Origin: an uncultured Ruminococcus sp.
GTDB lineage: Bacteria; Bacillota; Clostridia; Oscillospirales; Acutalibacteraceae
Direction: 5' to 3'
Assembly: GCA_902785555.1 (NCBI GenBank)
Contig: CACZZB010000002.1
Coordinates: 1-64,000 of the forward strand
Length of the DNA: 64,000 nt
Made by a program: the position numbers and the translations under genes. Position 1 is the stretch's first letter. The number at the start of each line of letters is the position of its first letter. The notes below the pieces were generated by a model. That model saw only the letters and a program-made list of their open reading frames with translations. It did no database searches and was not told the DNA's origin. This document shows, one piece after another, positions 8,536-15,927 of this stretch.

Positions 8536-9681
8536 TTAATCGTTCCTTTCAAGTTTATTTTCTATTTGTAGAGCCTGAGCATTGAGCAGACGAGCCTTTG
8601 CAAGTTCAACTTCGTCTTGAAGATTGATATTATCCCAAACTATTTCAAATTTGGTGTTTACGGCATTGAGTTTGAAATAGGTGTCGCATATTTTGGTAAT
8701 AGCGGAATCAAGTATACGTCGGTAATATTCAAGTTCACTTGTAAGAATGTCGGCTTGCTGTGAAGACATTCTTTCTGTTGAAGACCATGACAGACCGAGC
8801 AGGAAAGGAGGGATTGAAAGTTTTGCAATGATTTGTTCAAGGAGCTGTCTGACGGGAATATTACTGTCGGGTATTTGATTGTCCGCACCGATAACTTTTA
8901 TGCTGACATCACCGACTGTAATAAAATCCTTAGGCTGAGGACTTTTCATAGCCTTGCTCCATTCTTCTGCAATGAGCCTTGCACGGTCTTTTGAGAAAGA
9001 ACGTTCATTTTCGGTAGGCTTGTATGAAACGGCAAAACGGACATTTCCGACCCTGTCCCAGTTAGTGCCGACAGCATTGAATATTTTCATAAGAGTGTCG
9101 GCAATAAAAGGCAGACCCTTGAGGATAGAAGTACCGTAAATTTGTCCGGGTTCAGGCATGATAGAACTGAACAGAACAAGTGCAGGATATTTGACGGGAA
9201 TTTTATCACCGTTTGAGGCAACGGCACATATTTTGACATTGAGAGGAGTTACGTCGTATGAAATGTCGATGTTGTCGAGAGAGGCATTGTAAAGAGCGGA
9301 GATATTTTTGCATGAGCTGTCGGGAACTATTTCGCCGACGGCAGTGCCGTATATCAGAAGCTGTTGGAGATAGCATGAAAGGAAACTGCTTATACCTGTT
9401 TCACAGGCATTGACACGAACATTTTTGAAGAAATGATTTATCTGTTCATCAAGAACAGGGGAATCGGTTTTTATTTTGAAATCGCCAATGAGCCTTATGA
9501 TTTTTGATATAGCGGCATCAATTATTGGAACGCTGTCTTTAAGCGACTTGTAAAGAGAGCGTTCACAAATCGAGCGTGAGGATTTGAGAAATGAGGAAAA
9601 ATTATTCTGATAGCCGTCCGAAACGGCAGTCTGAATTTTGAAGTCGGATTTGGTTTTATTTCGGAAATTAAAGAGAGCCAA
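8536..9681 (-). CDS. phage portal protein
   Basis: 381 residues; forms the dodecameric ring through which DNA is packaged. Typical segments are the membrane-like hydrophobic strand region, PALVLFSSIMPEPGQIYGTS, and the crown region with IIAKLSIPPFLLGL then STERMSSQQADILTSELEYY. A TTG start at 9681 is chosen because GGAGGTGAT ends 7 nt before it; the GTG four codons upstream lies inside that site. It sits between terL and the protease gene. Confidence 0.88.
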   Translation of the reverse strand: MALFNFRNKTKSDFKIQTAVSDGYQNNFSSFLKSSRSICERSLYKSLKDSVPIIDAAISKIIRLIGDFKIKTDSPVLDEQINHFFKNVRVNACETGISSFLSCYLQQLLIYGTAVGEIVPDSSCKNISALYNASLDNIDISYDVTPLNVKICAVASNGDKIPVKYPALVLFSSIMPEPGQIYGTSILKGLPFIADTLMKIFNAVGTNWDRVGNVRFAVSYKPTENERSFSKDRARLIAEEWSKAMKSPQPKDFITVGDVSIKVIGADNQIPDSNIPVRQLLEQIIAKLSIPPFLLGLSWSSTERMSSQQADILTSELEYYRRILDSAITKICDTYFKLNAVNTKFEIVWDNINLQDEVELAKARLLNAQALQIENKLERND

Positions 9682-9705
9682 TTTATATATCACCTCCGTT
9701 TAAGA

Positions 9706-10956
9706 TTATCTGTCGGAAGCAAAAGCGAAAAATTCGTCATCTTCCGGGTCGTTGAGAATAGTGGTAACAAAGTAACGTACATCATCCATAGCATGGTCGT
9801 TTTCTTTGACAGGGGAATCTTTTCCTCCGGTGTCCCAGCGATAAAGACCGAATTCATGTATGCAGTCTGTGCAGGAACGGCAGATTTTTATTTTGCCCTG
9901 TTTAAGGGCGGTGCTTGTCTGACGTATACCGTCAATGACATTGTTTTTTGCGGGCTTTACATTGAAACGTCCGTGTCGTCGGATAACTTCAATGAAGCTT
10001 GCGGCAGACGGGTCAACAACAATATCGGATATTTCCCTGTCAGAGATAAGGTCGCATAAAGCGGAATAATGTTCCTCATCGGTTCTGGAAGAACCCTCAC
10101 GGCGAGAGGAATAATAGTATTCGTCAATTCTGTACCATGAGTCGCCGTAAAGTCCCCACAGACCGAATGAAGACGGATTGACCGTACCGTAGTCACATGA
10201 AACGGCAAATTTTGAGAAGGTGCATTTCGGGACATCATAGAGCATTTTGTCATCAGACATAAAAGGATAGACAAGACCGTCCGTAGCGACCCATTTACCG
10301 AGTACGAAACGGTCATAGAAGCTGCCCGAGTAGAGATTTTTATATCTTTGACGTATCCTGTCGGATAATGAGGGATTATCGTCCATAGAGAAATGAAGAT
10401 AATAGATGTTTTTTTCAGATGTTTTTTTGACCCATTCTGTGCAGAACCAGTGCTGAGGATATTCGGGGTTGCAGTTGAACCAGAGCTTTGAATTTTCCAC
10501 GGAACAGCGTGCAAGAGCCTGTTCAACGAAGGAACGTGGCATAAGAGCGACTTCATCAAAGAGGACTCCGGAAAGAGTCATACCCTGAATGAGAGCGGCT
10601 GAACTTTCATCACGTCCGCCAAAGAGATAGAAAGTGTTTTTAATGTTGTTGAGAGATACCTCAAAGACGTTGAGGGAAATTTTTTCGGTAACTTCAAAGC
10701 CTATTTCACGCAGAATACGGATAAGAGGAACAGCGACATTTCTTTTAACGGACTTGATAGTTTTTCCGCATACAGCGAAATTTGCATTGTTGAAGGAGAA
10801 CATAGCCCATGATATAAAAGAAACGCTCATGCAGAGAGTTTTTCCGCTTCTGACGGCACCGTCGCAGATAATGCCGTCAAACCTTGAAGTTTTGCGTGAA
10901 GGGGACCACCAGCTCAGGACATCAAGCTGTTTTTTTGAAAAGGGTTTAAAATTCAT
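9706..10956 (-). CDS. phage terminase large subunit (XtmB/PBSX family)
   Basis: 416 residues. The ATPase domain has a Walker A (GAVRSGKT, about residues 33-40) and Walker B (GVLFDEVALMP). The nuclease domain keeps three acidic sites: VSCDYG, VVDPSAASF and DHAMDDVRYF. It is thus predicted to be able both to translocate and to cut DNA. The ATG overlaps the terS stop by 4 nt (ATGA). PBSX-type terminases package by headful. Confidence 0.92.
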   Translation of the reverse strand: MNFKPFSKKQLDVLSWWSPSRKTSRFDGIICDGAVRSGKTLCMSVSFISWAMFSFNNANFAVCGKTIKSVKRNVAVPLIRILREIGFEVTEKISLNVFEVSLNNIKNTFYLFGGRDESSAALIQGMTLSGVLFDEVALMPRSFVEQALARCSVENSKLWFNCNPEYPQHWFCTEWVKKTSEKNIYYLHFSMDDNPSLSDRIRQRYKNLYSGSFYDRFVLGKWVATDGLVYPFMSDDKMLYDVPKCTFSKFAVSCDYGTVNPSSFGLWGLYGDSWYRIDEYYYSSRREGSSRTDEEHYSALCDLISDREISDIVVDPSAASFIEVIRRHGRFNVKPAKNNVIDGIRQTSTALKQGKIKICRSCTDCIHEFGLYRWDTGGKDSPVKENDHAMDDVRYFVTTILNDPEDDEFFAFASDR

Positions 10957-11441
10957 TCAGAGCCACCGCCGTCATCATCCTGTGAATTTTTGATACCGTT
11001 AAGAATAGCATTGTAAAAATCGGAGGTTGAATTTTGCTGAGATTGATTCAGCATTTCCAGTTTTTCAAGAGCTTTTATACGGTCAAAGAATTTTATTTCC
11101 ATAGCCCCGTCTTTAGGACGCTTTATTTCAGCGACATTAAAAAGATCAAGAGAAGATAAAGTTTCCTGTGAGGGACTGTCGGAAAAAAGTAAGGTGACAG
11201 CATCATTAAAACTGCCGAAAGCGAGCCTTTCATAGCCGATACGGGCTTTTTGGGAGAGGAAGTTCAATTTTTTCTTATTGACCGAATTGATAAAGTCGTT
11301 GATATCATCACGGACGATAAGAAGATTACCGTCTTTTTGAGGTTCGTCAAAACCTGCCAGCATAGCGGATTCAGCAGCATTGCCGCAGGAGGAGTAGAAC
11401 ACACAGAAAAGTTTTTCTTTTGTATTAAGATTTTTTTTCAT
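10953..11441 (-). CDS. phage terminase small subunit (XtmA-like)
   Basis: 162 residues, first gene of the cluster. The N-terminal helix-turn-helix region LNTKEKLFCVFYSSCGNAAE (residues 5-24) followed by AMLAGF is the Terminase_2 signature that recognises packaging DNA. AAAGGAG lies 10 nt before the ATG. The C-terminal end (SQDDDGGGSE) overlaps terL. Two hairpin terminators lie just upstream and no strong promoter is visible. Confidence 0.8.
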   Translation of the reverse strand: MKKNLNTKEKLFCVFYSSCGNAAESAMLAGFDEPQKDGNLLIVRDDINDFINSVNKKKLNFLSQKARIGYERLAFGSFNDAVTLLFSDSPSQETLSSLDLFNVAEIKRPKDGAMEIKFFDRIKALEKLEMLNQSQQNSTSDFYNAILNGIKNSQDDDGGGSE

Positions 11442-11469
11442 TTAATAAAAACTCCTTTCAGCCATACGT

Positions 11470-11507
11470 CAAAAAACAAAAAAATTCGACCCCGAAAGGT
11501 CGAATTT
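11470..11507 (-). terminator. intrinsic terminator upstream of terS
   Basis: Nine-bp perfect stem (11483-11491 with 11498-11506) with a 6-nt loop and, on the minus strand, a following T-rich run. It lies about 30 bp before the terS start, so transcription from upstream would have to pass it. Confidence 0.75.
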
Positions 11508-11525
11508 CAGAAAAATATTTATTTT

Positions 11526-11560
11526 TGCAAAAAATAGCAGGCGATTTTTTATATCGCCTG
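11526..11560 (-). terminator. intrinsic terminator after the solute-binding protein gene
   Basis: Eight-bp stem (11538-11545 with 11553-11560) with a short AT loop, followed on the minus strand by CTATTTTTTG. It ends the lipoprotein gene just 12 bp after its stop. Confidence 0.7.
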
Positions 11561-11571
11561 TTGTGGAATTA

Positions 11572-12816
11572 TTATAATTGCCAGAGATAATCATAACCGT
11601 ACTCGAAGTATGAGCCGAAAGCGATACGGTTGAAATTGCCGCTGATACCACCGAAATTAGCAATTTCGTCTTTGATGATATCGGAAGTAAGCACTCTGAA
11701 AGGAACGTATTGTTCTTTTGGTATATCGGCATTTCCAAGTATTCTCAAAGCGTAATCCACGATTCCGTAAGCTGTCCATTCATAGCTTTGAGCAACGAGC
11801 ATTTCAACTGAACCCTTTTGAGTTGATGCAAAGGCATCATCTGAACCGCCTGTCGAGATAACGGGGATTTTCAATCCGAGCTGTTCAAGGGTAACGACGG
11901 TTTCATTTATCATATTTTCGTCAAAGACGATTATATAGTTTATGTTTTTATCTTCTTTGACAGCTTTTTCGATACTATCGGAGAGGTTTTTTTCAGCTTC
12001 GGCATAAGAAATGTTGATACCGTGACAGCGACCGGTAACGTCGCCGATATACTTGTCAAATTCATTTTTAAAACCGGTTGCGATAGTATTGGACTGTACG
12101 GAATCGGTGCAGTTTATTGCAAGTGCATAAAGTTTTCCGTCAGTTTTGGTAATAGCCCAATCAGCAAGAGTCCTGCCCATGATATTATAGTCAACGGGCA
12201 TGGTATAATCAGCGAAATGGTCATTTTGACCTGCCGTGATACAGCCTGCAGATACTACTTCAATACCGTTAGCCTGAGCGTATTCTATATTTGTGGAAAA
12301 TTTGTCTTTGTTTATATTGCCAAAAAGGATGATGATGTCCGATTTGTCGTTAACAGCATTGTTAAGAGCCTTGTTTATGGAATCATCCGTGCCGTCTGTT
12401 TTTGCAACGATAGTTTTTGCAAATTTGACAGCTTCTGAAGCGACCTTGAACTGTTCGACAACGAGTTTGGTATAAGAAAGATTTGCATTGTCACAGATAA
12501 GAGTAACCGTTTTGTTCTGAGCGATTGAACGTGCATCTATGTTACCGGCTTTTGAATTGAATTCAGGCATTTTCTGATAAGAAGAAATATAAGATTTAAT
12601 CTGAGCTATCTGTGAAGAAGATATTGCAGTTTTGGGAGACTGGCTTTTCTGACTTGTTTCCTGAGAACTTTCCTGTACATTTTCTGAAACGACGGAAGAA
12701 ACGGGTATGCTTTCTTCAACAGATGCCTCCGAATTCTGCTCATCACCGCAGGCAGACAAAGATAAAACCGATAAAATAACAGCTGATAAAGCGATAGCTG
12801 AAATAAACTTTTTCAT
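11572..12816 (-). CDS. lipoprotein periplasmic-binding-protein (type 1, RbsB-like sugar-binding fold)
   Basis: 414 residues. Signal peptide with lipobox LSAC (about residues 20-23), a Ser/Glu-rich linker, then a two-lobed type 1 periplasmic-binding fold: ALNNAVNDKSDIIILFGN, VVSAGCITAGQNDHFADY and VISTGGSDDAF. Such proteins capture sugars or signals at the cell surface, usually for an ABC importer; none is adjacent. The start at the seventh codon of the longest frame is preferred (GGAGG 6 nt upstream). Own promoter and terminator. Ligand unknown. Confidence 0.8.
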   Translation of the reverse strand: MKKFISAIALSAVILSVLSLSACGDEQNSEASVEESIPVSSVVSENVQESSQETSQKSQSPKTAISSSQIAQIKSYISSYQKMPEFNSKAGNIDARSIAQNKTVTLICDNANLSYTKLVVEQFKVASEAVKFAKTIVAKTDGTDDSINKALNNAVNDKSDIIILFGNINKDKFSTNIEYAQANGIEVVSAGCITAGQNDHFADYTMPVDYNIMGRTLADWAITKTDGKLYALAINCTDSVQSNTIATGFKNEFDKYIGDVTGRCHGINISYAEAEKNLSDSIEKAVKEDKNINYIIVFDENMINETVVTLEQLGLKIPVISTGGSDDAFASTQKGSVEMLVAQSYEWTAYGIVDYALRILGNADIPKEQYVPFRVLTSDIIKDEIANFGGISGNFNRIAFGSYFEYGYDYLWQL

Positions 12817-12883
12817 AAGAGCCTCCAAATACATACACTAAAAAATTCACAATTACCTTTTTTCCTATAATCCAACATCCTTA

Positions 12884-12912
12884 ATTATACTTTTGAAATG
12901 AAAGATTGTCAA
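12884..12912 (-). promoter_or_regulatory. sigma-A promoter of the solute-binding protein gene
   Basis: Consensus TTGACA (12907-12912) and TATAAT (12884-12889) on the minus strand with a 17-bp spacer, 68 bp before the start codon. Confidence 0.85.
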
Positions 12913-12967
12913 CAAGTATTTTTGACATACTTACCAAAACAAAGACCATTTTTTTTGATAGTTTAAC

Positions 12968-12996
12968 GAATGTTTTTTTATAAATTGCTTATAATT
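12968..12996 (+). promoter_or_regulatory. candidate sporulation-type promoter of gpr
   Basis: GAATG (12968-12972) fits the -35 pattern of forespore sigma factors (GHATR); 17 bp further lies TATAATT, which matches a general -10 better than the SigG CATNHTA pattern. Assignment to SigG is inference from the gene function. Confidence 0.35.
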
Positions 12997-13034
12997 TATA
13001 TAGAGAATAAAGAAATTAACGGAGGATGTTGTAT

Positions 13035-13862
13035 ATGCAGTCAAGAACAGATTTAGCGATAGAGAATACGGAAACGGAAGAAAGCTTAAAAGGGATAGAG
13101 AAAGAGGAGATAAAAGAAGGTGAACTGAAGATAACAAGGATATCGGTAACAGACAGAGAAACGGCAGATATGATAGGCAAGCCTGTCGGGAAGTATATAA
13201 CGATAGAATGTTTGCCGATTACGGATAACATAGGAGATTTAAAAAAAGAAGCGGAGATAATAGCAAAGGAGATAAGGAATTTTGTTCCCGATGAAGGTGA
13301 GATATTGGTGGCAGGATTGGGAAATAAAGAGATAACTCCTGATGCTTTGGGAGTAAAGAGCATGGAATATATTTTAGCGACAAGGCATATAAAAGGGGAA
13401 TTTGCAAGGGCAGCAGGATTGGATAAATTGAGGGGAGTTTCGGTGATAACAACGGGAGTCATGGGACAAACGGGCATTGAAACGGGAGAAATAATAGAAA
13501 GTATCGTAAAAAAAATAAAGCCGGATTTGGTTATAGCGGTAGATGCACTTGCGGCAAAGGAAGTATCGAGATTAGGTTGTACAGTACAGATAAGCAATAC
13601 AGGGATAAATCCGGGTTCGGGAGTCGGAAACAGAAGAAAAGGCATAAATGAGAAGAATATAGGGATACCGGTTATAGCTGTCGGGATACCTACGGTGGTG
13701 GATTTAATGACGCTGATATATGATAAAAGCGAAAGTATGATAGTTACACCAAGGGAGATAGACCTTTTGATAGAGAGAGGAGCAAAACTTATAGGAATGG
13801 CGATAAACTGTGCATTGCAGGGCGAGTATGATTATGATACGCTTTCGGAATTGGTATCATAA
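13035..13862 (+). CDS. gpr: germination protease GPR
   Basis: 275 residues. Spore protease that degrades small acid-soluble proteins at germination. The N-terminal RTDLAIE, the core LVAGLGNKEITPDALG, GVMGQTGIETGEI, AVDALAAKEVSRLG, and the NTGINPGSGVGNRR segment are hallmark GPR sequences. The start at 13035 has GGAGG 9 nt upstream; the earlier ATG at 13026 touches that site. It stands directly before spoIIP, a conserved clostridial and bacillary pair. Length agrees with clostridial members, shorter than Bacillus GPR. Confidence 0.95.
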   Translation: MQSRTDLAIENTETEESLKGIEKEEIKEGELKITRISVTDRETADMIGKPVGKYITIECLPITDNIGDLKKEAEIIAKEIRNFVPDEGEILVAGLGNKEITPDALGVKSMEYILATRHIKGEFARAAGLDKLRGVSVITTGVMGQTGIETGEIIESIVKKIKPDLVIAVDALAAKEVSRLGCTVQISNTGINPGSGVGNRRKGINEKNIGIPVIAVGIPTVVDLMTLIYDKSESMIVTPREIDLLIERGAKLIGMAINCALQGEYDYDTLSELVS

Positions 13863-13919
13863 ATAAATTTTCCTTTGCATAAAAATTGATAAAAGTCAAT
13901 TTCAGCGGGGGGAAAAACA

Positions 13920-15077
13920 TTGAGAAGTAATAAAAATAAGACAGAAAATATTTTAATGATATTAATGTCAATAGTGCTTGCATCAGCGGGCATATTTTGT
14001 GTAACGGTGAAATTATCGGATATAAATGTCAAGCCCGGGTTTGATATATTAGCGGCAGAAATGGCATTTCCGACAGGTGATACCGAATACAGAGATTCTC
14101 AGCCGGAGATATCGGATAAACCGGATGAGATAAGTATTCGGGAAGAAAGTGCTGTAACGGCAGACAGTTCGGAGATATCATCAAAGCCGGAAAGCAGTGT
14201 GGCAAATGAGGAAAATAAAAAAGAAGATACAAACGATTTTGAAGCGTGGAATGTAACGGAAAAGGATATTGAAGAATATGACAAAAAGCATGAAGGAGAA
14301 GAGCAATATCCCGTATATGAATTCACGATAACAGAAGGAAATGAAAGCTATAAAAACATTCAGATAAAGAATACATCTTCAACGGATATAGATATAAAAA
14401 AGGAATTGGAGAGCAAACTGGGATTTGAGATGGAGAAAACGGATAAGCCGCAGGTGCTGATATATCATACGCATACATCGGAAAGTTTTTTGCCGTATGA
14501 CACGGGATATTTTTATGAAAGTTTTTATCCGAGAACAACTGATACATCACAGAATATATGTGCGGTAGGCGAAGAAATAGCCAAACAGCTGAATAAAGCG
14601 GGAATAAATACGATACATGATACGACCCTGCATGATTATCCGAGTTATAACGGTGCGTATGACAGGAGTTATGCGACGGTAAGTAAATATATAGAGGAAT
14701 ATCCGTCAATAAAAGTGACACTTGATATACACCGTGACGGCATAGGAACGGACACACAGAAGACCAAGCCCGTATTCACCGTCAACGGCAAAAAAGCGGC
14801 ACAGATAATGATACTGTCGGGATATAATTATGACGATTCCGAGGAGTTCAGGGACTGGGAATATAATCTTCGTTTTGCATTGCAGATACAGAAGAAAGCA
14901 AATGATATGTACCCTAATATGGTAAGACCGCTGAATTTTTCGGACTTCATGTATAATATGAATATAAATACGGGGTCACTTCTTATAGAAATGGGAGCTG
15001 AATCGAATACGATTGAGGAAGTGAGATATTCGGGATATTTGCTTGGAAAAGTATTGTCAGAGGTTTTAAAAAAATAG
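13920..15077 (+). CDS. spoIIP: stage II sporulation protein P
   Basis: 385 residues, TTG start after GGGGGG. Peptidoglycan amidase/endopeptidase of the DMP engulfment machine. One N-terminal membrane segment (about residues 10-30), a Ser/Glu-rich linker, then the catalytic domain with YHTHTSES (about residue 181 on), LDIHRDG (about residue 269 on) and LLIEMGAESNTIEE near the end; these contain the metal-binding His and Glu residues. It lies 57 bp after gpr and is probably cotranscribed. No terminator is visible after it. Confidence 0.95.
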   Translation: MRSNKNKTENILMILMSIVLASAGIFCVTVKLSDINVKPGFDILAAEMAFPTGDTEYRDSQPEISDKPDEISIREESAVTADSSEISSKPESSVANEENKKEDTNDFEAWNVTEKDIEEYDKKHEGEEQYPVYEFTITEGNESYKNIQIKNTSSTDIDIKKELESKLGFEMEKTDKPQVLIYHTHTSESFLPYDTGYFYESFYPRTTDTSQNICAVGEEIAKQLNKAGINTIHDTTLHDYPSYNGAYDRSYATVSKYIEEYPSIKVTLDIHRDGIGTDTQKTKPVFTVNGKKAAQIMILSGYNYDDSEEFRDWEYNLRFALQIQKKANDMYPNMVRPLNFSDFMYNMNINTGSLLIEMGAESNTIEEVRYSGYLLGKVLSEVLKK

Positions 15078-15115
15078 AAATCCGTCAAAATAGTAGTGTA
15101 TTTTTTAAATAAATT

Positions 15116-15124
15116 TGGTATAAT
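15116..15124 (+). promoter_or_regulatory. extended -10 promoter before the acidic membrane protein
   Basis: TGGTATAAT, an extended -10, lies about 34 bp before the start codon. The matching -35 is weak. Confidence 0.5.
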
Positions 15125-15157
15125 GGGGATATTAAATAAAAAGCGGAGTGAAAATAT

Positions 15158-15856
15158 ATGAAAAGAGTAAAAATGATATTGGCATTGTTGACAGTATTGA
15201 GTATGCTAGGTATAGGAAGCATCGTATATGCAGAGGGCGAAGAAGACGAAGAAAATTATGATGAATCATATTACAGCGAAGAAACATACGAAGATGAAGA
15301 AGATGATGATAATGAATATAATGGTGAAGATGAATATGAGGAAGATGATGAAACATATGGGGATGAAGATGAAAATAATGAAGATGAAGAATACATAGAG
15401 GAAAGCTATGAAGAAGAATCGGAGGAAGAAAGTTCGATATTGGAGGAAGAAACGGTTTCGGAAGTAAGTGTGGAGGAGTCGTCAGAACCGATAATAAACA
15501 ATGACCCTTTGAAATGGCAGAAGGATATAGATACGATAATACCGGCAGATGCAGGAAATTATGTTTCTCCCATTGCAGATTCAAAGCCCGAAGAAAAAAA
15601 GCAGACTGAAAAAACGGTTTCAGAGGAAAGCAAAGCTGAAGGACCTGTTGAAGAAAAGGTGTTGAATATAGCAGATATTGCAGAAAAAGAAGATGATAAT
15701 ATAAGCTTCATAACGGGAGTAGTTCTGTGGATATTCGTTTTATTTTTGGCAGCATTTTTATTTATAATATTTGCAAATACAAAGAGTGTCGGAAATATCC
15801 CCCGAAAACGCTATTATAAATCTCCCCGAAAGATAACCAAACGACATATAAAATAA
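15158..15856 (+). CDS. highly acidic secreted/membrane protein of unknown function
   Basis: 232 residues with a signal peptide ending at VYA (about residue 24), then about 80 residues made almost only of Glu, Asp, Tyr, Asn and Ser, a 70-residue linker with WQKDIDTIIPADAG, one membrane segment (about residues 184-206) and a strongly basic tail (RKRYYKSPRKITKRHIK). The charge pattern suggests an acidic outer region anchored by a C-terminal helix with a positive cytoplasmic end. No family recognised. Neighbouring spoIIP might hint at a spore or cell-wall role, but it has its own promoter. Confidence 0.7.
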   Translation: MKRVKMILALLTVLSMLGIGSIVYAEGEEDEENYDESYYSEETYEDEEDDDNEYNGEDEYEEDDETYGDEDENNEDEEYIEESYEEESEEESSILEEETVSEVSVEESSEPIINNDPLKWQKDIDTIIPADAGNYVSPIADSKPEEKKQTEKTVSEESKAEGPVEEKVLNIADIAEKEDDNISFITGVVLWIFVLFLAAFLFIIFANTKSVGNIPRKRYYKSPRKITKRHIK

Positions 15857-15909
15857 AAAAATTCCGTTCCGCAGGATAAGATATCTTACGGAACGGAAAT
15901 TTTATTTTT
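15855..15909. terminator. bidirectional terminator between convergent genes
   Basis: Ten-bp stem TTCCGTTCCG (15862-15871) with CGGAACGGAA (15889-15898), a T-rich tract on the plus side and an A-rich tract on the other, between the acidic protein gene and the amylase gene. Confidence 0.85.
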
Positions 15910-15927
15910 GGTTATTTGTCAAATAAA

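Noticed and set aside
1..11441. Ordinary complete prophage
   Set aside because: No integrase, repressor, excisionase, holin, endolysin, sheath, tape measure or fibre gene and no flanking direct repeats are visible.
12022..12438. Plus-strand ORF opposite the lipoprotein gene
   Set aside because: Shadow of a well-supported gene; composition and lack of start signals do not support coding.
15236..15420. GAA/GAT-rich tract as a microsatellite or misassembly
   Set aside because: It is irregular, in frame, and inside a protein with signal peptide and membrane helix, so it is an acidic coding region.
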